DNA of 61,745 bases from an uncultured Ruminococcus sp. (GCA_902783005.1 CACZPI010000081.1:1-61745), one strand, 5' to 3'; numbered from the stretch's first letter, positions 37,857 through 47,281 are shown. Notes: generated from the sequence alone by a model not told the origin. Numbers and translations: made by a program.

Positions 37857-40673
37857 TCAGGATTGTGTCCAGATGACGTACTCCTCGCCTGTTTTGCCGG
37901 AATCCGGAAGATTCAGCAGGTACTTCTGCATCGCGATGATGTCACCGACGCCCGGCATTCCGTTGCCGTCACAGTCGGATAATTCGTCAAACGCCGAAGG
38001 CTCCTGCAGAATGATATGCTTGAGCAGCGCCAGATCAAAGATGTCGATGATATCGTTTCTGTCCAGATCGCCGTAGTAATAATGGAATTCCTGCAACGGC
38101 GGATCCGTGACCTCCTCAGTCGCGGTATAATAATATTCGGGCTGCGTGACTGCCTTGAAATTCACACGGAAATAATCCATGGAACCTGTCATACCCTCAC
38201 CGACCGTATAGACAGCACCTTCGCGGACAGCATCCACCGGATCATGGGAGAATGCGCCGGTAAATTCCTTCGGGCCGCTGCCGTTGTCCACGATCAGCTT
38301 TGCCGTATCCTCGGAGAAGATCACGCGGATCGTTGCCCAGCATCCGGAAACGATGCAATCAGGTGCCTTGAGCTGCTCCGTGGTGTCGCCTTCCTTGTAG
38401 GTCAGCACCAGATCCCGGTCTTCTGCGGCAAGCTCCAGAAAATGCTCCCCGGTACCAAAACGGAAGATGGAACCGTCTCCCCGCAGCAGTACCGCTGTCT
38501 GGTATTCACCGTCATGCAGTGCCGCATAGGAGCTGTCTGCGATCATGTACTGATCCTTTCCAAAGGTCAGGACACCCAGGCCGCTTGTGCGCTCCGGCGC
38601 CCATTCCGGGTCACCGACAGAAACGCCATAGGTCGAAGTATAGGTATCCGCAGCGATCTTTGCGCTGTCCTCAGAAAATTCCAGTCCTGCAAGCTGTCCG
38701 TCCGTATACGGGCGGTTTGCCACATAGCTGTCCGGACATGTCCAGCCGAATACCGTTCCGGCCGTTACCGCACGGTTCTCGCTGTCCTGATAGAAGTCAC
38801 CGTCCGTAATCCCCTGTCCGGAAGCGCTGCCGCCGCTCAGGCAATAGGAAACGCCCTTGACAGTTGCATTGCCGCTGACTCTGAAATTATTGAAGACCAG
38901 TCCGGATTCGAGTACCCGGGCATTTTCGGAGATCACTGCATTGCCCATGACACCTGCGCAGTCGCCAATGATCGCATTGTCCTTCACCTGCGCACGCTCT
39001 GCCACGACTGCATGGCCGGTGACAACGGCATTGCCGGAAACCGCCGCGCTTCCGGTAACAATCGCATGATCGTCGATCCTCGCATTGCCGGAGACGGTCG
39101 CATAGCCAAGTACCCGGGCATTCGGGCCGACATAGACGGACGCATCCACCTTGGCGGTCGATGCCACAAATCCGCCGCCGTTCTCATGACGGGAGCCTCT
39201 TGCGGCTGCCGTATTGTCCTGCTCCTGCTTCATCTGTGCGCCCTCAATCGTAACGGCATACGGATAGCGGGGCTTGCCCAGGAAGGGATAGTGATTCTCG
39301 TCAAATTCGCCCGTGGAATACGCCCATGCAACGCCGACCTCCTGCCAAGCGCTGCTGTCCGGGGTGGCTGTAACGGTCAGATAGGCCGCTGCATCCGTGG
39401 AAGCATCGAATGTCATGGATGCGCTGCCGCCGGCTGCAAACAGATCGGAATACCGGGTGGTACCGTCACGCTGCTCCACAGCGATGCAGGCTCTCCAGTC
39501 GGCACCGGCTGCATTGGTCAGGCCTTCGAGGGAAACGGTGACTGTATTTCCTGTCGGCACAAGCGGGATGATATTCACACCGAACTGCTGCGGCGCACGT
39601 TCGGTCGGAACGGTATAATAATTCTGCCGGGTCGTGGACTGATCCAGGATCGTGTAGATCTCGCCCCAGTTCCATTCCCCTGCTGCAAGGAGCTGATCCT
39701 GACGGGCGCGGTATGCTGCCTGCTGCTTGAAATCCAGTGTCGCCAGCCGCTTGGCATAATGGCCGAGGGTATCCTTGATGTCGGCGCCGCCGATGCGCTC
39801 GATCTCCTTGTAGGGATATTCGTTCGACTGACCCTGCTGCATCAGATCCCGGATGAAGGAGGATCCGTATTTGCCCAGGTTATCCGGGTTTTCTGTCAGG
39901 TATTCCAGGAATGCCCAAGATGCATAGTTATCGCGTCCGAGGATCGGGGTAAAGCACAGATTCTTCATGTAGGTCTCGAAGTAATCCGTGATGCCTGTAA
40001 TGCCTGCCCACTGCTGGTAGTAATCCGAATACAAAAACTGCTCGCGGTACCAGTTGGCAATGGCCTCCCACCAGGCCTGCACATAGGCATTGTCATTCCA
40101 GCCGTACTGGTGCGCAGTCACCACATGACCGAATTCATGCGGCAGCACCCAGGAGGGATTGGGATCGTTCTGCATGGCGTCCACGCAGCAGAACATGAAG
40201 GCATAGCCCTCTCTGTCGTAGCCCATGTATGCCCAGTCCGTCGGAACGGCATTACCGCCCTCATCCAGCAGACCGGTATTGTGAATGTAGAAATTGACCT
40301 TGTACTCGTTGCCGTCGCGGAAGAATTCGTTGACGGACTGGGTCGGCGGATTCATCGCCAGATCATTCATGTACACGTTCCAGCAGGCCTCAAGATTCTT
40401 GGCATTTTCCTGCAGGAAGGATTCCGTGACCCTGGAGCTGTCCCCGGAATTGCCCCAGTAAAATTTGAAATGCTCGGATTCCCAGGTGTTGACGCCGTCC
40501 ATCCGGATGTGGACATTCCGCGTCTTCAGCTCTCCGGCCTGTGCATCCACAGCATCCACCGGTACGGCGCTGACCGCAGATGCCGGCAGGGCGGAGGCAC
40601 AACCCATGCAGAGCACAGCCGCACAAACCGCCGCTGTGATGCGCTTCCAGTTTCTTTTCTTCATTTTCTTCAT
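37857..40673 (-). CDS. Secreted DUF6055 peptidase-like protein with left-handed helix repeats and dockerin
   Basis: A 938-residue exported protein: signal peptide (about 1-33); a DUF6055/metallopeptidase-like domain with HEFGH at 179-183 and E203 (WWEAIANW) suggesting a zinc site; a beta-rich region (about 370-500); a run of short repeats of the type NARVLGYATVSGNARI (about 520-630) that should form a left-handed beta helix; a LamG-like region (about 650-860); and a C-terminal dockerin (about 868-925; GDLDRNDIIDIFDLALLK and DCDGNGMPGVGDI). AGGGGA precedes the ATG. Peptidase activity is inferred from the motif only. Confidence 0.82.
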   Translation of the reverse strand: MKKMKKRNWKRITAAVCAAVLCMGCASALPASAVSAVPVDAVDAQAGELKTRNVHIRMDGVNTWESEHFKFYWGNSGDSSRVTESFLQENAKNLEACWNVYMNDLAMNPPTQSVNEFFRDGNEYKVNFYIHNTGLLDEGGNAVPTDWAYMGYDREGYAFMFCCVDAMQNDPNPSWVLPHEFGHVVTAHQYGWNDNAYVQAWWEAIANWYREQFLYSDYYQQWAGITGITDYFETYMKNLCFTPILGRDNYASWAFLEYLTENPDNLGKYGSSFIRDLMQQGQSNEYPYKEIERIGGADIKDTLGHYAKRLATLDFKQQAAYRARQDQLLAAGEWNWGEIYTILDQSTTRQNYYTVPTERAPQQFGVNIIPLVPTGNTVTVSLEGLTNAAGADWRACIAVEQRDGTTRYSDLFAAGGSASMTFDASTDAAAYLTVTATPDSSAWQEVGVAWAYSTGEFDENHYPFLGKPRYPYAVTIEGAQMKQEQDNTAAARGSRHENGGGFVASTAKVDASVYVGPNARVLGYATVSGNARIDDHAIVTGSAAVSGNAVVTGHAVVAERAQVKDNAIIGDCAGVMGNAVISENARVLESGLVFNNFRVSGNATVKGVSYCLSGGSASGQGITDGDFYQDSENRAVTAGTVFGWTCPDSYVANRPYTDGQLAGLEFSEDSAKIAADTYTSTYGVSVGDPEWAPERTSGLGVLTFGKDQYMIADSSYAALHDGEYQTAVLLRGDGSIFRFGTGEHFLELAAEDRDLVLTYKEGDTTEQLKAPDCIVSGCWATIRVIFSEDTAKLIVDNGSGPKEFTGAFSHDPVDAVREGAVYTVGEGMTGSMDYFRVNFKAVTQPEYYYTATEEVTDPPLQEFHYYYGDLDRNDIIDIFDLALLKHIILQEPSAFDELSDCDGNGMPGVGDIIAMQKYLLNLPDSGKTGEEYVIWTQS

Positions 40674-40725
40674 ATTCCCCTTTTACTTGTATTCCCGTCA
40701 TATCTCTGTCTGACAGGTTACACAA

Positions 40726-40754
40726 ATTATAGCATAATTCATCCGGAATGTCAA
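40726..40754 (-). promoter_or_regulatory. Promoter of DUF6055/dockerin gene
   Basis: TTGACA (40749-40754), 17-base spacer, TATAAT (40726-40731) on the minus strand. Confidence 0.8.
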
Positions 40755-40806
40755 TAGTTTTTGTTAAATGCAGACAGTTTATTACAAATCGTATTTTCAT
40801 TCAGGC

Positions 40807-40841
40807 AGAACAAAACAGCGGACAGACGAATCTGTCCGCTG
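40807..40841 (-). terminator. Terminator of the DUF4352 lipoprotein gene
   Basis: A 10-bp stem (40816-40825 with 40832-40841) is followed by TTTTGTTCTG on the minus strand. Confidence 0.7.
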
Positions 40842-40858
40842 CGTAAAACAGGCAGGAA

Positions 40859-41431
40859 TCATTTACTTACCGACATGATCTCCTCGGAACGGATCGGCAC
40901 CGTAATCATGGAGCCTCTGTCCGTTGTCTTGGGGATATAGTGGAGTTCGAGATTGGTGAAGCTCTTGTTTGCTTCCACGGCCAGGCGCCCCTGAATGCTG
41001 CCGCCGGCAGGGATCTCCTCATTGAGCGGCTCCGTTCCGTAGAAATCATACATTTCCTTCATGACCGGAATGGTGCAGCACTGGTAGGACTCATACCTGG
41101 TACCGTCCACCGTCAGCTCGAAATTATTCAGGTAGCTGGCAGTAACGGTCTCGTCGGTACCGTTGTCGATCGTCAGTTCAAAGAACAATGCCTTCTTTCC
41201 GGAATCCTTCATCGTGATCCCCGGATCCTCGGCTGCGGTGACAGTGACCGTCATTCCGCCGTAGGAAGCGGATTCATTCATCGCTGCAACGACCTCCTCA
41301 TAGGTCACCTCTGTCGTTTCAACGATACTGGCAGTATCCGGTGTACGCTGTCCGGTGCATCCTGCAAGCAGCATCGCAGATGCGCACAGGATCGCACAAA
41401 TTGCGTTTTTACAGATTCTTGTATCAATCAT
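40859..41431 (-). CDS. DUF4352-like lipoprotein
   Basis: A 190-residue lipoprotein. The signal peptide ends in the lipobox LLAGC with the lipidated cysteine at residue 25. The rest resembles the immunoglobulin-like DUF4352 domain (FFELTIDNGTDETVTASYLNNFELTVDG), a family of surface proteins without known function. The start at 41431 is set by the signal peptide; no good ribosome binding site lies in front of it. Its promoter lies within the 3' end of tadA. Confidence 0.7.
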   Translation of the reverse strand: MIDTRICKNAICAILCASAMLLAGCTGQRTPDTASIVETTEVTYEEVVAAMNESASYGGMTVTVTAAEDPGITMKDSGKKALFFELTIDNGTDETVTASYLNNFELTVDGTRYESYQCCTIPVMKEMYDFYGTEPLNEEIPAGGSIQGRLAVEANKSFTNLELHYIPKTTDRGSMITVPIRSEEIMSVSK

Positions 41432-41488
41432 GGGTCTGGTACCGTGTTCCGGGACACGGCAGCTCCTTTCTATGAATGGGATGCTCCT

Positions 41489-41517
41489 ATTATACCACAT
41501 CTTCATGGATTTTGCAA
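41489..41517 (-). promoter_or_regulatory. Promoter of DUF4352 lipoprotein gene
   Basis: TTGCAA (41512-41517), 17-base spacer, TATAAT (41489-41494) on the minus strand, overlapping the last codons of tadA. Confidence 0.7.
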
Positions 41518-42006
41518 GCCATCCGGAGGATTATTTTTGCACAGCTCTCTGCGGCGGATCCGCAGATCACGGAAAAACGCCGAAAGCAAGGCGCTGCATT
41601 CCTCCTGCATCAGTCCTGCATGCACCTCGGGATGATAGTTATAGGGCAGCGCAAACATCTGCTGCACCGAGCAGACTGCACCGCTTTTCGGATCGGATGC
41701 GCCGAACCACACCTCGTCGATCCGCGCCTGAATGATCGCACCGCTGCACATCGGACACGGTTCAAGCGTGACATACAACGCACAGTCCGGCAGCCGCCAG
41801 CCGCCGAGCTTCCGGCACGCCGCATCAATCGCCATCAGCTCCGCATGGGCAAGTGCATGGCGGTCGGTTTCGCGTCGGTTGTACCCTTCCCCGACGATCT
41901 CTCCCGTGCTGCGGCGCACGATCACCGCCCCCACGGGCACCTCCCCCATTCCGGCGGCCTGCTCCGCAAGCGCAATGGCGCGGCTCATGTACTGCTCCGG
42001 TTCCAT
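41503..42006 (-). CDS. tadA: tRNA-specific adenosine deaminase TadA
   Basis: Deaminates adenosine-34 to inosine in tRNA-Arg(ACG). The 167-residue protein has the zinc and catalytic motifs H54-A-E56 and P-C84-P-M-C87. The ATG is two bases after the stop of the membrane protein gene, with GGAGG upstream, so the two are co-transcribed. Confidence 0.95.
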   Translation of the reverse strand: MEPEQYMSRAIALAEQAAGMGEVPVGAVIVRRSTGEIVGEGYNRRETDRHALAHAELMAIDAACRKLGGWRLPDCALYVTLEPCPMCSGAIIQARIDEVWFGASDPKSGAVCSVQQMFALPYNYHPEVHAGLMQEECSALLSAFFRDLRIRRRELCKNNPPDGLQNP

Positions 42007-42008
42007 CC

Positions 42009-43184
42009 TTACGCCTCCAGAATGGCATTGACCACCAGCAGGATCATGCTCGTGATCACAAAGGCCGTGGTCGGGAATGCCGAAAGCCAGGTGGAAAACC
42101 GGTCATACAGATTCAGGTAGGTATTTCCTTCCCGCCGCAGTTCCGGCCGCGGCTTGCGGCGCTTTGTCAGGTAAATGCAGCCGGCGATCAGACCGATCCC
42201 GACCGGAAGCAGCGTGGTGATCCACCACTGCAGGGAATACGCCTGGCCGAATGTCGAAATGTAGTACAGGCCGAACATGTAGATCTCATGGATAAACCGC
42301 AGCAGCAGCGCCGTCAGGAAGCTGCCGCTCTGCAGCATGAATCTGGAGATCAGCAGGTACATCAGCCCCATGCGCACTGCATCGAGTACATTATGCGTCA
42401 GAAGCGCAGCCGTCAGCGAGCAGCACAGCACCGCAAAGCTGTCACCGAACTGCCGCAGAAGCTGGAACATTGCCCCGTGCAGCAGCAGCTCTGCCAGAAA
42501 CGGCAGGCCGAACACGGAAAACAGAATATACTGGATGATCCGGTGGTCATTGATACTGACCGCGTCCGAGATCAGACGGTATTTGTTCATTTCGGAGGAA
42601 TAGTCGGCGATCAGCATGCCGAATACATCACTGACGATCATCGTCAGCGCTACGCCGTAAAGCACCGGGCTCTTGTGAACAAATTTCACAGGCAGGACTA
42701 CCGGCAGCGGAAGGCGCAGAATCGCCATCAGCAACGCAGCCGGAACCAGATATTTCACCACGGATACCAGCACCGTCACAAGGAAGACAACCGATTCATC
42801 CCCGTACAGACGGCTCTCGCCCCAATACAGCAGCTCGATATGATACCCGAAGGATCCGAGCACGGCAACCAGCAGCTTGTCAAATACATTTTCCAGTACC
42901 AGATAACCGATCAGAACGCACCCGATCAGCATGCTGACACGGTACAATGCCGATTTTTCCGCCTGGGTCGGGGAATCATTGACAACCGCACGGTTTTCGG
43001 CAAACGATGCCTCCTTGGGATGCTTGGTAAACGCAAAGGCATACCGGTTCTTTTTCCGGCGGCGCCATGCACGGTAGGCATCCACATACGTCCGTGTCTG
43101 ACACGGGCAGTCAAACGCTTCAACCACGTCGATCATTCTGTCCGGAACATCCGGCTCCCGGATGATCGTTTCTGCTTCCTGCAT
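42009..43184 (-). CDS. Multi-pass membrane protein, possibly CPBP-like
   Basis: A 391-residue protein with a long soluble N-terminus (about 70 residues) and eight or so hydrophobic segments. The region AELLLHGAMFQLL followed some 25 residues later by LTHNVLD resembles the glutamate and histidine motifs of CPBP (Abi) intramembrane proteases, but only one glutamate of the usual EExxxR is present, so activity is doubtful. The ATG at 43184 has GGAGGG upstream; a TTG 18 bases earlier is less likely. Two TATAAT-like boxes lie upstream (43200-43240) without a clear -35. Confidence 0.5.
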   Translation of the reverse strand: MQEAETIIREPDVPDRMIDVVEAFDCPCQTRTYVDAYRAWRRRKKNRYAFAFTKHPKEASFAENRAVVNDSPTQAEKSALYRVSMLIGCVLIGYLVLENVFDKLLVAVLGSFGYHIELLYWGESRLYGDESVVFLVTVLVSVVKYLVPAALLMAILRLPLPVVLPVKFVHKSPVLYGVALTMIVSDVFGMLIADYSSEMNKYRLISDAVSINDHRIIQYILFSVFGLPFLAELLLHGAMFQLLRQFGDSFAVLCCSLTAALLTHNVLDAVRMGLMYLLISRFMLQSGSFLTALLLRFIHEIYMFGLYYISTFGQAYSLQWWITTLLPVGIGLIAGCIYLTKRRKPRPELRREGNTYLNLYDRFSTWLSAFPTTAFVITSMILLVVNAILEA

Positions 43185-43374
43185 GGGATACCCTCCTTTC
43201 AAATTTTACGATAAGTTTATTATACCACAATTATACCGTCAATGACACGGTATTTAGGGAATAAATTATAAAGAAATTATGAACAGTCAAGCCAAATCAT
43301 TCTGTTTTCGTGGATAATATACGATTCGCCGGCATGCATATAGGAAAATTCTCGTGAAATTCACAAAGTGTTCA

Positions 43375-43403
43375 TTGACGAAAGTCCCGGAATGTGGTAT
43401 AAT
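43375..43403 (+). promoter_or_regulatory. Promoter of cohesin/dockerin gene
   Basis: TTGACG (43375-43380), 17-base spacer, TATAAT (43398-43403). The leader also has a GACGGGG/CCCCGTC stem (43415-43421 with 43439-43445). The wider gap 43185-43480 holds an ATACCGT/ACGGTAT inverted repeat at 43233-43253 and no gene. Confidence 0.75.
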
Positions 43404-43480
43404 GTATAAGAAAGGACGGGGATGCCCTGCGTGCCAAGCCCCGTCATGAACCCAATTTCGTTTTTCTGGAGGCGAAGAAC

Positions 43481-44842
43481 ATGGAGTATTCCAATGTTTT
43501 TAATCGTTTTACAAATGTATGCAGTCCCGCTCATTCATTACGCTCTGTAATACGCCGGGCTGCTTCGCTGGTGACGGCAGCGGCATTCGGATCCGCTGTG
43601 CTGTTGCAGCTCCCTGTGCAGACTTCTGCGGAGCAGCCGATCACCATGACCATTGACAAGGTGCAATACATCGAGCCCGAGAGCCTGCCCGTGGATGAAA
43701 ACGGCAATCCCCTGCCCCGCACGGCAACAGTCTCCGTCCGCATCAACGGCAATACCGACGGCTACCGCGCCGCGGAATTCGGCATTACCTACGACAGCCG
43801 GCTTGTACTTCAGAGCGCCGAGGCAGCCCCTCTTTCCGGTGCCGTCTTCAGCTATGCCGTCAACCCGCAGAATGAGCTGATCTGGATCGGACTGGCCAGC
43901 AGCGATGCGGAATTGACCGCCACCACAGCCCGGTCTGCTCTGGTCAATCTGACCTTTGTCATCCCGGATACATTCCAGATCGGGGATGTCTATTCCCTGA
44001 GCTTCTCCTGGACAGGCGTGGACGGCTCTCCTTCGTACTGGTACACCGAGCCAGGCGTTGACCGTGTGGAGGAGATCTATGCCAATTCGATCGGCGGCAG
44101 CATCAGCATACCTGACCCTTCTGCACCGTATCTGTCCTCCCGCGAGCTGCAGATGAACCGCGGTACATCCGCTGACCTGACCGTGGAAGGGTACGATGGC
44201 GCTGTCACATGGTTTTCCGATCATCCGAACATCGCGGACGTGGAAAACGGCACCGTCAAAGCAATAGATTCCGGATTTGCTACGATCTATGCGCTGGCCG
44301 GTTCCTTGCTGCTGTCCTGCGATGTGCAGGTGACAGAGGCGTTTTACTATTCGATCCGTGACGAAGGCGCGATCACCATTACCGATCCGGACGATCAGGT
44401 ATTTCTGCTGTATCCGGATTCCGAAAGCCTTGTGACATGGATCTCCACCAATCCGACAGTCGTTTCTGTCGATAAGAACGGCAAGCTGACGAGCCAGATG
44501 AACGGCAGTGCGCAGATCCTTGCAACCAGCAACGGCGTCACCATGGCGCGGGCGGTGATCGTGGATTTCACTGCCGACAGCACCGAAAATTCGTCCTCTG
44601 TACAGGCCTCCGGCACCATGGAAGAACCGAAACGCCAGGTCGGTGATGTGACCGGTGACGGCGAGATCGGACTGGTCGATGTCATCAAGATCAACCGCAA
44701 CCTGCTCGGCCTTGACAGTCTGACACCGCAGCAGATCACGGCAGCAGATGCTTACCATGACGGGACAGTCAATTCGACAGACAGCCTGACGATCCTGCGT
44801 TATTGTGTATCCCTTGTGGAGGAGCTCCCGGTAGAGCCATGA
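43481..44842 (+). CDS. Cohesin-like plus Ig-like plus dockerin protein (adaptor scaffoldin candidate)
   Basis: A 453-residue exported protein: long signal sequence (to about 51); a cohesin-like beta-sandwich (about 53-212, with ATVSVRINGN, AAEFGITYDSRLVL and LVNLTFVIPDTFQIGDVYSL); two Ig-like/BIG2-like stretches (about 215-297 and 300-368, each with W-x-S-x-x-P and G-x-A-x-I patterns); and a C-terminal dockerin (387-447, GDVTGDGEIGLVDVIKINR). A cohesin with a dockerin in one chain is the layout of an adaptor scaffoldin. The cohesin call is by pattern and could be a related carbohydrate-binding sandwich. GGAGG precedes the ATG. Confidence 0.7.
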   Translation: MEYSNVFNRFTNVCSPAHSLRSVIRRAASLVTAAAFGSAVLLQLPVQTSAEQPITMTIDKVQYIEPESLPVDENGNPLPRTATVSVRINGNTDGYRAAEFGITYDSRLVLQSAEAAPLSGAVFSYAVNPQNELIWIGLASSDAELTATTARSALVNLTFVIPDTFQIGDVYSLSFSWTGVDGSPSYWYTEPGVDRVEEIYANSIGGSISIPDPSAPYLSSRELQMNRGTSADLTVEGYDGAVTWFSDHPNIADVENGTVKAIDSGFATIYALAGSLLLSCDVQVTEAFYYSIRDEGAITITDPDDQVFLLYPDSESLVTWISTNPTVVSVDKNGKLTSQMNGSAQILATSNGVTMARAVIVDFTADSTENSSSVQASGTMEEPKRQVGDVTGDGEIGLVDVIKINRNLLGLDSLTPQQITAADAYHDGTVNSTDSLTILRYCVSLVEELPVEP

Positions 44843-45672
44843 CGGATCGGAGGAAACGAATCAGGAAAATTGCGGCCGCAGCAGTCATTCTGCTTCTGCT
44901 GCTGGGCTTCTGCGTGTATGAAAACAACCATCTGGTCGTTACGGAATACACCTATCAGAATGCGCAGATCCCCGAAGCATTGAACGATTACCGCATTGTG
45001 CAGATTTCCGATCTGCACAATGCGCGTTTTGGCGCCGACAATCACCGGCTTACAGGCCGGATCCGGAATCTGGAGCCGGATCTGATCGTACTGACCGGGG
45101 ATCTTGTGGATGCCTACCACACGAATCTGACGGTTGCAGCAGCGCTGGCGCAGGAATTGACTGCGGTTGCGCCGGTGTATTTCATCAGCGGCAATCACGA
45201 GGAATGGCTTGATGCGCAGACGCGGGAGGCGCTGTACCGCGATCTGTCGGACGCCGGTGTGATCCTGCTGGAAAATTCCTCTGTCATGATCGGAAAGGGT
45301 GATGCGCAGTTTGAGCTGCTTGGTATCTATGACGGCCGCCTGCAAAGCAATACCCTCCGGACAATGACCGAAGAAAATGAAAATCCGGATGTCCTGACGG
45401 TGCTGCTGGCACACGAGCCGCAATACCTGGATGAATATGCCCGGTGCGGCGTGGATCTGGTGCTGACCGGCCATGCACACGGCGGACAATTCCGGCTGCC
45501 CTGGATCGGCGGCGTGGTCGCGCCGGATCAGGGATTCTTTCCGACCTATACAGAAGGCATCTTTACGCAGGACAATACCACCATGATTATCAGCCGCGGA
45601 CTTGGCAATTCCGTCATTCCCGTGCGGCTGTTCAACGATCCGGAGATCGTAACAGTCACGCTGCATTCCTGA
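44839..45672 (+). CDS. Membrane-anchored metallophosphoesterase (YaeI/YkuE type)
   Basis: A 277-residue protein with an N-terminal signal-anchor helix (about 9-24) and a complete calcineurin-like active site: D-x-H in ISDLHNA, GDLVD, GNHE, AHEP and GHAHGGQ. Family members hydrolyse phosphodiesters, for example UDP-diacylglucosamine or lipid-linked substrates; the real substrate is unknown. The ATG overlaps the stop of the cohesin/dockerin gene by four bases, so translation is coupled. Confidence 0.9.
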   Translation: MTDRRKRIRKIAAAAVILLLLLGFCVYENNHLVVTEYTYQNAQIPEALNDYRIVQISDLHNARFGADNHRLTGRIRNLEPDLIVLTGDLVDAYHTNLTVAAALAQELTAVAPVYFISGNHEEWLDAQTREALYRDLSDAGVILLENSSVMIGKGDAQFELLGIYDGRLQSNTLRTMTEENENPDVLTVLLAHEPQYLDEYARCGVDLVLTGHAHGGQFRLPWIGGVVAPDQGFFPTYTEGIFTQDNTTMIISRGLGNSVIPVRLFNDPEIVTVTLHS

Positions 45673-45696
45673 AAGCAAACACATACCGCACATTCC

Positions 45697-45730
45697 GCCC
45701 CTGTCCCATCCGGCAGGGGCGATTCTATTC
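45697..45730 (+). terminator. Weak terminator-like hairpin
   Basis: Stem GCCCCTG (45697-45703) with CAGGGGC (45714-45720), but the following GATTCTATTCC is a poor T-run. Confidence 0.4.
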
Positions 45731-45775
45731 CAAAAATGGCTGGGGAAATGCGCGGGAAATTGGATATTTGTCGAA

Positions 45776-45804
45776 TTGACAACGATCCCGGTTTGTAGTA
45801 CAAT
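45776..45804 (+). promoter_or_regulatory. Promoter of C39-like peptidase operon
   Basis: TTGACA (45776-45781), 17-base spacer, TACAAT (45799-45804). A TATAAT five bases further right is too far from the -35. Confidence 0.7.
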
Positions 45805-45877
45805 ATAATATGTATAGGTATCTGACCGCAACAGCAGAGCCATACAGAGACAGATCAGAAAGGGCAGCGCAAAACGC

Positions 45878-46756
45878 ATGGAGAAAAACAAATTACGGAA
45901 AGCATCGGAAATTGCGGCATTGGTCGCAGCGGGTCTGCTGGTGGCGGCAATCCCTCCGATCTATATCTGGAGAAGCATGGCGCCCGACCTTCCAACGGCC
46001 GTGGAGGCCACAACAGAACCGGTGACGGAGATGCAGACAGAAACCGCAGCGACCACTGAAACAACAGAGCCTACCACCGAACCGACTACGGAAGCGACGA
46101 CCGAAGCGACCACAGAACCGCCGCCGGAATCCGTACTGCTTGAGGTTCCGTATTATTCGCAGCAAAACCTGCTGCCGACCGGCTGTGAGCTGGTCAGCGC
46201 CAAGATGCTGCTGGAATACTATACCGAAGAGGAGATCCCCATTGAGGAGATCGTGCAGCATACCACCTGCGCTTATCCGCAGATGATCGACGGGAAATCC
46301 TATGCACCGCATCCGGAACAGGCATTTATCGGCAGCCCGTGGGATCCGACGAGCTTCGGATGCTATGCGCCGGTGATCGTGGATATGATGAACGATTTCC
46401 TGCCGGATGACACCGTTGCCGTCGATACCTCCGGAACGGAGCTGCAGGAGCTTGCAGAAACCTATCTGCCCCAGGGACAGCCGGTGCTGATCTGGGCTAC
46501 CATCTCCATGATCGAGAATTTCCCGAATCTGGGCTGGTACCTTCTGGATGAGGACGGCGAGCCGACAGACGAATGGTATGACTGGCAGGTCAATGAGCAT
46601 TGTCTCGTGCTGGTCGGCTATGACGAGGACTATTACTATTTCAACGACCCCTATACATGGCGAAGCCAGACCTCCTACAGCCGCGAGCTGGTAGAGAAGC
46701 GGTTTGAAGCCATCGGAAAATACAGCGTCGCGGTCGTACCCGCGCAGGAGGAATGA
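45878..46756 (+). CDS. Membrane-anchored C39-like cysteine peptidase
   Basis: A 292-residue protein with one N-terminal helix (about 13-33), a threonine/glutamate-rich repeat linker (about 43-84) and a peptidase C39-like domain. The likely catalytic residues are C103 (PTGCELVSA), H241 (NEHCLVLVGYD) and N256/D257 (FNDPY). This family occurs widely in Firmicutes as wall- or membrane-attached proteins; cleavage targets are unknown. The best binding site, AAAGGG, is rather far from the ATG. NUDIX and propeller genes follow closely. Confidence 0.82.
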   Translation: MEKNKLRKASEIAALVAAGLLVAAIPPIYIWRSMAPDLPTAVEATTEPVTEMQTETAATTETTEPTTEPTTEATTEATTEPPPESVLLEVPYYSQQNLLPTGCELVSAKMLLEYYTEEEIPIEEIVQHTTCAYPQMIDGKSYAPHPEQAFIGSPWDPTSFGCYAPVIVDMMNDFLPDDTVAVDTSGTELQELAETYLPQGQPVLIWATISMIENFPNLGWYLLDEDGEPTDEWYDWQVNEHCLVLVGYDEDYYYFNDPYTWRSQTSYSRELVEKRFEAIGKYSVAVVPAQEE

Positions 46757-46759
46757 ATC

Positions 46760-47257
46760 ATGGAATACTGGGATATTTACGATATTAACAAGAAGCCGAC
46801 CGGAAGAACGATGCAGCGCAATGACTTTACGATGCAGCCCGGCGACTACCATCTGACTGTGCTGGGCGTGATCTGCCGGAAGGACGGGAAATTCCTCATT
46901 ACCCAGCGTGCGCTGGACAAGCACTGGGCTCCCGGCTGGTGGGAGGTTTCCGGCGGCGGCGTCATGGCAGGCGAATCCTCGGAGGATGCCGTAAAACGCG
47001 AGGTGCTGGAGGAAACCGGTCTGGATGTTTCGGATGCCGAGGGCGGCTATCTCTTCTCCTACCGCCGTGAGAGCGAGGGGGATAATTATTTCGTGGATAT
47101 TTACCGCTTCATCCTGGACTTTGATGAGAATGATGTGACACCCCAGCTTGCCGAAATGCAGGGCTTCCGTCTGGCAGACAAGGCAGAGATCGAAGCACTG
47201 GCAGCACAGGGAATTTTCCTGCACTACGACAGCATCAGGCAGGTATTTGACATTTAA
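46760..47257 (+). CDS. NUDIX hydrolase
   Basis: A 165-residue protein with a complete Nudix box (GGGVMAGESSEDAVKREVLE followed by ETGL), giving the G-x5-E-x7-RE-U-x-EE-x-G-U pattern. The N-terminal YDINKKPTGRTMQR segment resembles isopentenyl-diphosphate isomerase-like Nudix proteins such as YfcD, but isomerase residues are not evident. It starts four bases after the peptidase gene. Substrate unknown. Confidence 0.88.
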   Translation: MEYWDIYDINKKPTGRTMQRNDFTMQPGDYHLTVLGVICRKDGKFLITQRALDKHWAPGWWEVSGGGVMAGESSEDAVKREVLEETGLDVSDAEGGYLFSYRRESEGDNYFVDIYRFILDFDENDVTPQLAEMQGFRLADKAEIEALAAQGIFLHYDSIRQVFDI

Positions 47258-47281
47258 AGCAATACACATGGGGGATCAGGC

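Noticed and set aside
43200-43240. Tandem TATAAT boxes as a double promoter of the CPBP-like gene
   Set aside because: Neither box has a convincing -35 element at the right distance, so they are mentioned only with the gene.
46000-46130. Short tandem repeat DNA
   Set aside because: It is low-complexity sequence coding for the Thr/Glu-rich linker of the C39-like protein.
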